A DNA stretch of 64,000 nucleotides, from the NCBI RefSeq assembly GCF_902459465.1, contig NC_047068.1:11346001-11410000 (forward strand). Reading direction: 5' to 3'. Source of the DNA: Asterias rubens (Eukaryota; Echinodermata; Asteroidea; Forcipulatida; Asteriidae). The translations under genes were made by a program, and so were the position numbers. A model generated the notes under the pieces. That model did no database searches. It was given only the letters and a program-made list of their open reading frames with translations, and was not told where the DNA came from. This document shows, in pieces, positions 58,201 to 64,000 of the stretch; within the stretch, counting starts at the first letter, position 1; every line of letters starts with the position of its first letter.

Positions 58201-59687
58201 AATGATCCGGTGTTTTTTAAATGACTGTGTTATGTTTTTCTTATGTAACCTTTTATTCTTGTATATTCAGTGCATTCTTGTATTTTTTATATGAATTAGG
58301 ATCCATGGGAGATCAGTGAGTTTTCCCGAATGACCACTATTCTTGGTTACTACTTTTCTGTACATTTGTATATATTGTGTTTGGCCTTTTTTTATTTGTG
58401 AAGTGCATTTGGCATCTTTTTAAGCCGACTTGAGTGCTTTTTTGTAAGATAACTTATTATTATTGTATGTGTTTAGTGTTATAAAAGATTAACAACCTGT
58501 GCACCAATTTTGTTGCGCTGCTGCATACTCCTAAGGAGTTAAAATGGTTTTAGGAAAGCTAAAGGCCTAGGGAACATGGGGTGTACAACTCTTTGAAAAG
58601 CCTAGATGTACTTCACTAGACACATAAAATTAAACATCAATACGACTGTATGGTGTCATGGCGGAGCGGATAAGAGCACCGAACTCAAGCTCTGGTGCTT
58701 CTGTTCAGCAGAGTGTGGGTTCGAATCCTGGACATATGACACTTGTGTCCTTGAGCAAGATACTTTAACTATAATTGCTTCTCTTCACCCAGGGGTATAA
58801 ATGGGTACCTGTGAGGGCAGAGATGGTTCTTGTGATTTAGCCGAGTAGCGCTTATTTGTTACACAAGGCTGTACATATTCCCCTGGGAGCTGAGATGGTT
58901 TAAGGAACTAATTAAGGCCCGGTGACCAGACGTACTAATGTTGGAAGCGCTTTTAGAAGCCCTTCAAGTGTGAAAAGCGCTATATAAAACTGGTTACTAT
59001 TATTAATATGAAGTACTGAACTATGTTACACAAACAAATATTGTTAATATTTGACCATGGTAACCTTTTCTTTGTGTGTTTTGCTTTATTTGATATGTGT
59101 TTCAATCTCACTGTGGACCCTGGTTCGAATCCAACCTTAGACCAGAGCCTGAATTATAGATTGTGTTTATTTTTCTTCGTGGGGATTGCTTTAATTTAAT
59201 TTGAACTGATGTTTTTGTTTCAATCTCTCTGTTGACCCTGGTTCAAATCCCACCTTAGACCAGACATATTTTAGACTGTTTAAATCCTTACTTCAGTTAA
59301 TGTGTTTCCCCCTTCTGGGATTGCCTCACTCATCGAGCATTTCTTCACTGCCTTCTTTCCACATGTTTTTTCTTCAGGCCTAGACGGTTAAGAAATTCCC
59401 TACGTTTTACTACCACAAATTAATAATTACAATGAAAGTATAGGCCTAAACAATGAGAAGTTAAGCAATTGATTTAATAGCTTGAAATCATTATGACACT
59501 ATCCGTTTTTTTCCAAATTGATTAGCGTTTGAAAATGATTTATTTCTTTGTAGGCGATTTGTACAATGAGGCGGCCGAAGCAGCCATGGAGGCTCTGAAA
59601 GGTAGACTAGCCAACAAGTACTACATGCTTGCTGAGGAGTGCTATGGAGAAATGGAAGAAGATGAGGAAGAAGATGACTCAGCATAA
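36868..59687 (+). CDS. EEF2K: Eukaryotic elongation factor 2 kinase (eEF2K)
   Basis: Thirteen coding exons (36868-37206, 38593-38630, 39653-39827, 45887-46036, 48110-48170, 49022-49221, 49530-49850, 50690-50710, 54714-54836, 55533-55721, 56166-56290, 57577-57755, 59554-59687) join in phase to 2,055 bases, 684 residues; human is 725. The enzyme is a cytosolic calcium/calmodulin-dependent atypical kinase that phosphorylates eEF2 and slows translation elongation. Visible parts: calmodulin-binding helix WKHAIKKA (62-69); alpha-kinase domain with ATP-binding Lys148 (NFVVKSYME), Glu207 (FHLEN), catalytic Asp252 and Asp262 (VVDIQGVGDLYTD); zinc ligands His238, His290, Cys292, Cys296; Thr326 in THVRGTE, matching the activating autophosphorylation site Thr348 of human; a Ser/Arg-rich regulatory loop (about 322-450); SEL1-like helices (about 477-670); an acidic tail DEEEDDSA. 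From Lys148 to Thr326 the numbering is exactly 22 below human. All key residues are present, so it should be active. Confidence 0.95.
37333..37540. repeat. SINE with (ATA)n edge, eEF2K intron 1
   Basis: Words TAGCGCACATGTCCGTCACT, CAGTGACGCTCCTGGCGCTG and TTTCCTGCAAGATGTGGGAC. The same element occurs in the opposite orientation at 46660-46818. Confidence 0.75.
38593..38630 (+). CDS. EEF2K: eEF2K exon 2 (38 nt)
   Basis: SFARGAMRECFRL, the glycine-rich start of the kinase ATP site. TTTCAG acceptor, GTAAGT donor. Confidence 0.9.
39455..39575. repeat. Palindromic repeat, ATGGTGGACAC ends
   Basis: TTTTTGAGATATGGTGGACAC at the left, GTGTCCACCATACCCC at the right. It is related to 47718-47928 (TTTTTGAGGTATGGCGGA). 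Confidence 0.55.
39653..39827 (+). CDS. EEF2K: eEF2K exon 3 with ATP-binding Lys148
   Basis: KKMSHYGKHRTDWKHAPNFV, then VKSYMETVDREIYFQDVRLQ and KIWGEEFSRHNPPKK. TTTGCAG acceptor, GTATGT donor. Confidence 0.95.
39957..40865. mobile_element. Family A MITE copy 8, split by a hAT-like insertion
   Basis: The left part 39957-40276 starts TTAAAGGCACTGGACATTG; the right part 40816-40865 has GCATATGTTGGAATACACTA. Together they make a family A element with a decayed right end. Confidence 0.75.
40277..40815. mobile_element. hAT-like non-autonomous element, 539 bp
   Basis: Flanked by a perfect 8-bp duplication GTTAATAT (40269-40276 and 40816-40823). The ends TAGGCCTGTGCGAAT and ATTCGCCCAGCACTA are imperfect inverted repeats of a type common in hAT elements. 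The interior repeats GGATATCCGGTTA and CGAATATCCGCGG words. No ORF. Confidence 0.85.
41459..41829. mobile_element. Family A MITE copy 9
   Basis: GAAGGCACTGGACACGTTTG at the left, AGTGTCCGGTGCCTTTAA at the right; it lies in eEF2K intron 3. Confidence 0.8.
42248..42960. mobile_element. Foldback head plus ATAAATACC body, second copy
   Basis: The hairpin at 42248-42411 has arms of about 75 bp (AACAGTGCGAGTACCCGGTC, then GGTGGCTGGCGCTGTTAACG) with loop GAGCTGGAGGCGAG. It is followed by a body from ATTAATAAATACC (42412) to AAGGTATTTATAAATAC (42945). Same architecture as 8244-8695 though the stem sequences differ. Confidence 0.55.
43005..43118. repeat. Degenerate (GTT)n tract
   Basis: Imperfect GTT/ATT repeats; the Val-rich frame here is a by-product. 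Confidence 0.75.
43545..43751. mobile_element. Palindromic repeat, TGAAATTGGGCCC ends
   Basis: CCTGGGCTCAATTCCGTAAAG at the left, CTTTATGAAATTGGGCCCAGG at the right. Confidence 0.6.
44810..44877. repeat. Perfect short hairpin
   Basis: GTTGAAAGATGGAATGTTC and its complement around the loop TCGGCTCAGCCTC. Confidence 0.85.
45193..45500 (-). repeat. tRNA-derived SINE, minus strand
   Basis: The reverse complement matches the SINE at 58656-59000: CAGAGCGTGGGTTCGGTTCC head, GGTACCTGTGAGGGCAAAGA body, GTGTGAAAAGCGCTAT tail. A further fragment of the tail and body lies just left (44950-45190). Confidence 0.75.
45887..46036 (+). CDS. EEF2K: eEF2K exon 4
   Basis: VDIVQMCVLEFKDRPGAPVF, then HLENFIEGHYIKYNSNSGYV. 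TCTCAG acceptor, GTGAGT donor. Contains Glu207. Confidence 0.95.
46660..46818. repeat. SINE, opposite orientation to 37333-37540
   Basis: Words GTCTCATAATTCAAACGTTG, GTCCCACATCTTGCAGGAAA, CAGCGCCAGGAGCGTCACTG and an ATT-rich tail at 46795-46818. Confidence 0.75.
47262..47391. mobile_element. Perfect 48-bp-arm hairpin
   Basis: CAGCCGATTTCACGAAACTT, then TACGCAACTGCGTAAGTCCA at the left with an exact complement at the right; the loop itself folds (TTATGGCG and CGCCATAA). It lies in eEF2K intron 4. Confidence 0.92.
47718..47928. mobile_element. MITE, AAGCCTTTTTGAGGTATGGC ends
   Basis: The left end is mirrored as TCCGCCATATCTCAAAAAGG; inner pair TAGTGTCGTAG and its relatives. No coding capacity. 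Confidence 0.75.
48110..48170 (+). CDS. EEF2K: eEF2K exon 5 (catalytic Asp252)
   Basis: AFSHFTFERSGHKLIVVDIQ; His238 is a zinc ligand. ATTACAG acceptor, GTGAGT donor, phase 1. Confidence 0.95.
48640..48900 (+). repeat. tRNA-derived SINE, decayed
   Basis: TGGTGTTTCTGATCAGCAGA and GTGTGGGTTTGTATCCC head, CGCTTTACAAAACGTACTAT tail. Confidence 0.6.
49022..49221 (+). CDS. EEF2K: eEF2K exon 6 (zinc site)
   Basis: GVGDLYTDPQIHTATGTEYN, then RGMALFFSSHACNEIC with His290, Cys292 and Cys296. CTCCAG acceptor, GTAAGT donor. Confidence 0.95.
49530..49850 (+). CDS. EEF2K: eEF2K exon 7 (regulatory loop, Thr326)
   Basis: RRSSTHVRGTENNVLRPRHR, then Ser-rich sequence ending SESDSDTMTR. Ser343 or Ser345 (HRPSIS) lies near where human Ser366 (S6K/RSK site) would be. 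CTTCTAG acceptor, GTAAGT donor. Confidence 0.92.
49895..50530. repeat. Minisatellite (TACCCATTTACCATAAACCC)n, intron 7
   Basis: About 25-30 units of 20-24 bp with variants. The Pro/Thr-rich open frame at 50292 is a by-product. Confidence 0.9.
50690..50710 (+). CDS. EEF2K: eEF2K exon 8, 21-nt microexon
   Basis: GAGACAGGGTCTTCAACCAAA between CATTAG and GTAAGT encodes ETGSSTK. Length is a multiple of three and it sits in the regulatory loop, so it may be optional. Skipping it keeps the frame. Confidence 0.65.
51078..51654. mobile_element. 577-bp foldback with about 170-bp arms, intron 8
   Basis: CCATTTCTGGGGCGGAAAAT at the left and its exact complement at the right; the arms stay paired through CATTCCATGGCGGCATA and CAGCTCCCAATGTTAAC. 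The core has mirrored GCGTACGC and GCAAGACGCA words. Confidence 0.88.
52118..52459. mobile_element. MITE with AAGCTTGGGCGATATC ends
   Basis: Left AAGCTTGGGCGATATCACGA, right TCGATATCGCCCAAGCTT; a GATATATCG-rich interior. Confidence 0.8.
52257..52412. repeat. Segmental repeat, unit 1 (copy at 52686-52838)
   Basis: GCTAGCTGAGACATCTTGCA to GATGTCAAATTTCATTA is repeated almost unchanged 429 bp downstream. The second copy runs into GATTATATCGAATATGATTT, which is itself repeated at 53046-53126. Confidence 0.85.
52533..52652. mobile_element. Short palindromic MITE
   Basis: GGGGTCAATTTCACAAAGAG at the left and its complement at the right. Confidence 0.8.
54285..54420. mobile_element. Decayed foldback related to 30913-31038
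   Basis: GCATTGACCGCCATCGTTGA and AAAGATGGTGATCAATGACA with GTGCAATCCATC at the edge. Confidence 0.5.
54714..54836 (+). CDS. EEF2K: eEF2K exon 9
   Basis: EEERQAMMRNKTHKASSVNI, then EVAMRERLDMKRKMGGSVLG, the link between the regulatory loop and the SEL1 region. TCTTTAG acceptor, GTAATA donor. Confidence 0.92.
54882..55251. mobile_element. Family A MITE copy 10
   Basis: AAAGGCACTGGACACGTTT at the left, CGTGTCCAGTGCCTTTA at the right. Confidence 0.8.
55533..55721 (+). CDS. EEF2K: eEF2K exon 10 (SEL1-like helices)
   Basis: VHLDLAKYHDIGRFVENPDD, then AAFYHLEQASHCGTMEAILA. CCCAAG acceptor, GTAAGT donor. Confidence 0.95.
55812..55967. mobile_element. Family A fragment, copy 11
   Basis: TTAAAGTCACTGGACACGTT and the following interior; the right half is replaced by a tandem repeat. 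Confidence 0.65.
55968..56062. repeat. 32-bp tandem repeat, three copies
   Basis: AAAAGGGCTTAACAAGCCTG followed by AAGTATTTTACTT, repeated at the broken end of the family A fragment. Confidence 0.85.
56166..56290 (+). CDS. EEF2K: eEF2K exon 11
   Basis: ENEENVNDGLDLMEQAAEAG, then DRAAMIYLANAFQTGLNLGT. AAGCAG acceptor, GTAACT donor, phase 2. Confidence 0.95.
57030..57420 (+). repeat. SINE with tRNA-like head and ATT tail, intron 11
   Basis: AGCGCTTTAAAGCACCGAAT head, AGCAGAGTGTGGATTCAAAT box-B region, GTCCTTCGGATGGGACGTAA and a CCTTGAGTACC body, TATTGTTATTATT tail. Confidence 0.75.
57577..57755 (+). CDS. EEF2K: eEF2K exon 12
   Basis: EIMWTEAIHWSQSAISMSNE, then YMLLVKQADMYRTGGHGLDK. CTTGCAG acceptor, GTGAGT donor, phase 1. 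Confidence 0.95.
57841..57997. mobile_element. MITE family C, copy 2
   Basis: ACCCGGTTCATACTTCCTGC at the left, GAAGTATGAACCGGGCTC at the right. Confidence 0.8.
58656..59005 (+). repeat. tRNA-derived SINE, best-preserved copy
   Basis: ATGGCGGAGCGGATAAGAGC (box A) and GTGTGGGTTCGAATCCTGG (box B), then GGGTACCTGTGAGGGCAGAG, a GAAAAGCGCTATATAAAAC tail and TATTATTAATA. Confidence 0.85.
59554..59687 (+). CDS. EEF2K: eEF2K exon 13 and stop
   Basis: GDLYNEAAEAAMEALKGRLA, then NKYYMLAEECYGEMEEDEEE; TAA at 59685-59687. CTTTGTAG acceptor. Confidence 0.95.
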
Positions 59688-59703
59688 ATTACGCACTCTC
59701 AGT

Positions 59704-59842
59704 AAAAGGTAGACTAGCCAACAAGTACTTTATGCTTGCTTAGGAATGCTATGGAGAAATGGAAGAAGAACATGACTCAGCGAAAGTCAAAAGTAGACTA
59801 GCCAACAAGTACTTAATGCATGTTGAGGAGTGTTATACTTGT
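59704..59842 (+). repeat. Two decayed tandem copies of the last eEF2K exon
   Basis: AAAGGTAGACTAGCCAACAA recurs at 59705 and, as AAAAGTAGACTAGCCAACAA, at 59790, each followed by the TGCTTGCT-AGGA-TGCTATGGAGAAATGG series or its decayed form. These copies lie in the 3' UTR after the stop. Confidence 0.88.
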
Positions 59843-60016
59843 TTCATGGTATACAACATGTACAAAGCAAACTTAAGCAATCAAAGTTTTACAGGGATTA
59901 AACTATGGTGTGGTCATTTGGGTCAGACCAAATCATTTGATGAACAAAAACAAGAACATTTTGCTTATACGAAACAGGTTACTTATTAAGACGTCACATT
60001 CTCATTTGCATTCCAC

Positions 60017-60852
60017 GTGTAACGCTCCCTCCATGCCAAAATAGACACTTCTGATGGTATCACGAGCCCAAACAGTGCCCTAACTGAGGTCAGTGAAGAC
60101 CTACATTATACCATTGGCTGGGAGTTGTGCGCTATTTATATTGACTAGAGCACTAACTTGCTCTGCGTTTTGAAGCCACCCTGGGCGCAGACATGTTTGA
60201 TGTGTTGTTTGAATTCAGAATTTTAAGAGAACACGCATTGTCCCGATTTCTTTACATTCAGCGTGTGCGCTTACGTACCCGACTGTCCGCTCGCGTACGT
60301 CCGCTCTACGAAAACCGTAACTTCGACTTGATTGCGATACTAAAAAAATATACGCGCCTTCTAAACATGACGCACATGATGCTCGCAGTTTGTACGCTGA
60401 TCAGCAGATTGTGCGTTCACATTTGCTGTAATTTTTTGCTTCGATGGCACATAAAAAAGAACAAACGCACTATCATGCAAATAGCCGTACAATTGCCGTA
60501 CAAAATTTCAAGCTTTTGTATTGGTTTGTACATAAACATGGATGCGCCCACAACTTCAAAACCTTAGTGTGTGTATAACGGGGTGTTAGCGCTCTAGTCA
60601 ATATATATAGCTCTATGGTACACACCTACATGTTTCCATTGTGTGACCTCAGCCTTGGCCGCCAATGCAAGGTCTATATGTGAAGACAATCGATACATCA
60701 ACCTGATATCACTGTGATGTTACGTCTTAACAATTGTTGATTTTAAGAAAAACTTACATGTACAGTCCCATCTATTCCATGAGCAAATCACCCAGGTTTG
60801 TTTCTTTTACATGAATGTCTTGTTTTGGCATGGAGCGTCACGTTTTCTACAA
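60017..60852. mobile_element. About 0.8 kb inverted-repeat element
   Basis: GTAACGCTCCCTCCATGCCA at the left and TTTTGGCATGGAGCGTCAC at the right. An inner pair (TTGACTAGAGCACTAAC and GTTAGCGCTCTAGTCAA) suggests a nested palindrome that contains the 60193-60567 open frame. Confidence 0.6.
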
Positions 60853-61269
60853 ACAAGTAAAGGTTGACATAAAAAGAGGAAGGGCATAGAAGAAAAGACA
60901 AACAAATCTTAAACTAATCTTCTATTTGTGGATGGTAGAGTTGTTACATGTACTCTCTATTATGGTTAAGACTACTGGGAGTGTAGAGTTAAACACACAT
61001 GTATATCATGCATTACTCATTGTTAAAGGATCGTACCCAGCCATTTTAGTACTTGATATCAGGTGTATATTTTTGCATGATTAATTCTTTTTCAATACAA
61101 TATAAGAAATCAACCTGCCTCACTACCTCCATTATTCTAAATAGAAATTGAAATTGCAGTTACTCGCTGCCCGTTTCAACAATTGTTGAAAGGGAAATTT
61201 ATGATTGTAATTCAAGTAGACCTTATGCATGGGACGTTACTGGACTAGGGTGTCCAAACGAGCCCAATC

Positions 61270-61412
61270 TGTGCACCCATTGACTCAACCTCTGCACCAT
61301 TGTCCAAAACTGCACACCTAGTGGCCAAAACTGCAAACCTAGTGGCCAAAACTGCACACCCAGTGGCCAAAACTGTGCACCCAGTGGCTAAAACTGCACC
61401 CACTGCCAATGG
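61270..61412. repeat. 21-bp tandem repeat
   Basis: CAGTGGCCAAAACTGCACACC, about six units with variants. Confidence 0.88.
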
Positions 61413-61499
61413 TTGATTAGCACTCATTCGCCCTACCTCTGTACCCCATTATCTCAATTTACCCATTTGCCAAATCTGTGTGTGCCCATCGCATTTGCC

Positions 61500-62800
61500 A
61501 AACTTGTTCTCCTATTTTCCTATTCTATTCCCCTATGTTGTGGTTAAAGCAGTCTTCGACAGTGAACTCAAGTTCTGAAATCTTTGAATAAGGGTTTGAC
61601 TGCGTTTCCATTAGCACTGAATGGTCGTCGTTTTACCACTAAAGTGGTAGCTGGATCAAGTCAATGCATAAGGTCTATATGGCTGTTAATACATTAAACT
61701 TCTCATAAAGATTTACACTACTAATAAATCTTTCTTTCTTTCTACAAAGGACAGTTATAAACCCATTCCTTATTTTCAGTTGGCCTTATTCCGAGGGATC
61801 TTTTGTGCCTAAAATTCACTGGATTTTTTCACTCATGGATACTTGTACATATTGTGAATGATTTCATGTTAAGAGCTTTGACATGCTCTAATTTTGTTAG
61901 AATCACTTTTAGGATAAAACAAGTAATTTCGTCTTTTGTAAATAGCATGGAGGTTTTTGTTCAATTTACTGTGCCATATTTCCGTTTCAACCAAGTAACT
62001 CCCACTTGTTGGTATACTTCCCAATCCAAGACTGTGTTGTAAGAAAAACAATTATTATATAATAATATAATCTAAAAGATTTAAAACAAGGTATTTTGTG
62101 GTTTATTGTTTTCATTTGCTATTGAAGGAATAAGCATCTCATTGTAAATTTTAATTTTATGTTTCATTATTGATAAAAAGAAAAACAGTTTTAATGAAGA
62201 CAGCAGATTTCTCTGTTGTTGTTTTTTTGTTTGTTTTTCCCTTCTACAATAGTGCTATTCAAAGTGATAGCACTACAAAGTTATGTTGCACTTGTTTTAA
62301 AATTACAAAGTTGCATGTCTGTTTAACATGACTGTTTAATACCTATCATTTAAAACACGCTGTAAATGTTGCTCTTCTGTGGTAACATTTAGTTGTCAGC
62401 AATTTAAGTTTTGTTTATATTCGGTACTTTATCATTCCTTGTTGGGGAAAAAAATGCCATATTCACCTCGTACCTATTTTCTTTGAGAATTGTGGTTATT
62501 TTCTCTTGTTATTTTCAATTAGTAATAGTGTGAGCTTGATGCATGATTTCATGTTAAGAGCTTTGACATGCTCTAATTGAAACTGTTCTGTAAAAGGATA
62601 TTAGTGCGTATTCCATTAGTTACCTTAAGGAGAAATATGCCAAATTGCAAATGTGGTAAAGAACCTCTTTTAAAATATGTAAATATTCAAATATCTGGAA
62701 GTTGTTCGTCGACATTTAATTGATAGTTGGGTTCTTACTGATTTTCTTTTACAATTTGTTTGTTTTACTTTTGTGTGTCTGCTAGTTTGTTTGTTGGGGT
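61500..62800. other. No gene recognised
   Basis: AT-rich sequence; ATTTCATGTTAAGAGCTTTG recurs at 61861 and 62547, a dispersed direct repeat. AATAAA near 61723 could be a distal poly(A) signal. Confidence 0.3.
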
Positions 62801-62810
62801 GTTGGGTTTT

Positions 62811-62944
62811 TTGTTTGTTTGTTTGTTTGTTTGTTTGTGTGTTTGTTTGTTTGTTTGTTTGTTTGTTTGTTTGTTTGTTTGTTTGTTTGTTTGTTTGTTT
62901 GTTTGTTTGTTTGTTTGTTTGTTTGTTTGTTTGTTTGTTTGTTG
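62811..62944. repeat. (TTTG)n microsatellite
   Basis: Nearly pure GTTT repeat of about 33 units. Confidence 0.97.
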
Positions 62945-63159
62945 GGGTGCATCATTTTTGAATTCTTATGCAATTAGTTCCTCCATCATAATGACTTATA
63001 TTGCACAAACCTGTCGGGGCATTTTCGGAGGAAAATATACACAGAGGAATTGACTCTCATAATGATGGAAAGGGTATAGACGTGCATATGAGGTGCATTG
63101 GGGTGTGTTTCTTGTCAATAGTGCAGATGTAGAGCTAACAAAATTGGTAAAACAATTTC

Positions 63160-63257
63160 TTCAGCTCGGTTCATACTTACTGCGAATGCTTAGTGAGAAA
63201 ATGGAGCATCCACCAAAATTCAATTCGCATTCCGAGGCGGTATGAACCAGGCTTTAC
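63160..63257. mobile_element. MITE family C, copy 3 (short)
   Basis: GCTCGGTTCATACTTACTGC at the left, GCGGTATGAACCAGGCTTTA at the right. Confidence 0.7.
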
Positions 63258-64000
63258 CCTTTCTACTGTTATTTCTAAAGGTTGTGAAACTCATGTGGAC
63301 AGATTATGGGCATTACTGAAACATGTGACAATGTTGCTCTATTTTGTTGTATATTATCAGTAAAACTGTGTGCTAAACTGCTGTATAATTACCCTAGGCT
63401 GTGCCCGAAATCATTTCTTTTATACATACTCTTTGGGCTGCAGGATTTGCTGCTCATAGACCGATCCATACGCGCTGCGCTAGCTGCCACGGCTGCCCCG
63501 TCAGTGCTTAGTCGCTGGAAGCAATTTTTGTTGTGTACACGAAGACATGAAAAACGCATTGTCTCATTACTTTTTATGCAAGTTGTCTTACTCATGATTT
63601 ATACACTTTCCCTGACAGAAAAGCATGACAAAATTGTAGAAATAACTTAATAGAAACAAATATAAAAAAAACAGAAACTGGATGCTGAAATTCTGTCGAA
63701 TAACACATACCGAAAAGGTATTTATAAACCCTGCTTGGCAGTTAACGTGTCTATCAAACTTAACTCGCCTATTTTATGCGCCCATTTCAGGATGTGTTTG
63801 GTTGTACATACTTATGGTAAGATTTCTATACATCATTATGTCATGTTGTCATGTCGGGGAAAGTGTCTAAATCAAAGAGGAAGACACTTAGTTTAAAAAG
63901 GTTCTAAAGATGAGGATTTGTCCATATCGTTTACAGCACATTGCGCTGCCAGCGACCCAGCAATGGTGGCGCTGCCATGGCAGTTTTGCGTGCCTCGGAT
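63258..64000. other. No gene recognised
   Basis: Overlapping frames near 63306-63650 on both strands show no domain. Confidence 0.3.

Noticed and set aside
60193..60567. 124-codon frame
   Set aside because: It lies inside an inverted-repeat element and shows no recognisable domain; Arg/Leu-rich composition follows the repeat.
62760..63053. Cys/Leu/Phe-rich frame
   Set aside because: Product of the (TTTG)n microsatellite.
1..64000. Viral or toxin gene content
   Set aside because: No integrase, reverse transcriptase, capsid, envelope or toxin-like frame was recognised anywhere in the window.

Overview
The window is animal nuclear DNA: AT-rich, intron-rich and crowded with small transposons. 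Every coding exon placed here has GT-AG introns. The repeat content (palindromic TTAA-flanked elements, tRNA-derived SINEs with ATT tails, many long hairpins) and the protein sequences point to a marine deuterostome, most likely an echinoderm and perhaps a sea star. That is inference from protein character and remembered repeat families; no database search was run.

Three gene loci can be read. (1) At 3.1-15.8 kb lie pieces of a short-chain dehydrogenase/reductase of the RDH8/HSD17B1 type. Intact exons 4 and 5 lie at 3116-3212 and 7405-7711. A second set follows to the right: exon 1 on the minus strand (11491-11586), then exons 2, 3 and a shortened exon 4 on the plus strand. The shortened exon 4 has lost 13 codons, including the catalytic lysine, and no second exon 5 is seen. 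(2) At 20100-25223 (+) is a complete four-exon MFSD13A/TMEM180-like transporter of 472 residues. (3) At 36868-59687 (+) is a complete 13-exon eukaryotic elongation factor 2 kinase (eEF2K) of 684 residues. It keeps the calmodulin-binding helix, the alpha-kinase ATP-binding, catalytic and zinc-binding residues, the activating autophosphorylation threonine and the C-terminal SEL1-like repeats. Between loci 2 and 3 is one intact tRNA-Leu(UAG) gene on the minus strand (29008-29089).

Layout: 0.5-2.0 kb, inverted-repeat elements and a THAP-domain remnant; 2.3-2.8 kb, degenerate tandem repeat; 3.1-16 kb, SDR locus with a 3.7 kb terminal-inverted-repeat element in one intron; 16-20 kb, repeats including a short interstitial (TTAGGG)n tract; 20-25 kb, MFSD13A-like gene with a foldback, nested MITEs and a second THAP-bearing element in its introns; 25-36 kb, repeats, the tRNA and a 2.3 kb TA-flanked element; 36.7-59.7 kb, eEF2K; 59.7-64 kb, decayed copies of the last eEF2K exon, then repeats.

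The three loci have no evident functional relation. No new multi-gene system is visible. The most interesting material is structural: the scrambled SDR duplication, two THAP-bearing small elements, datable nested insertions (a hAT-like element with a perfect 8-bp target duplication inside a TTAA palindrome), and an in-frame 21-nt microexon in eEF2K.
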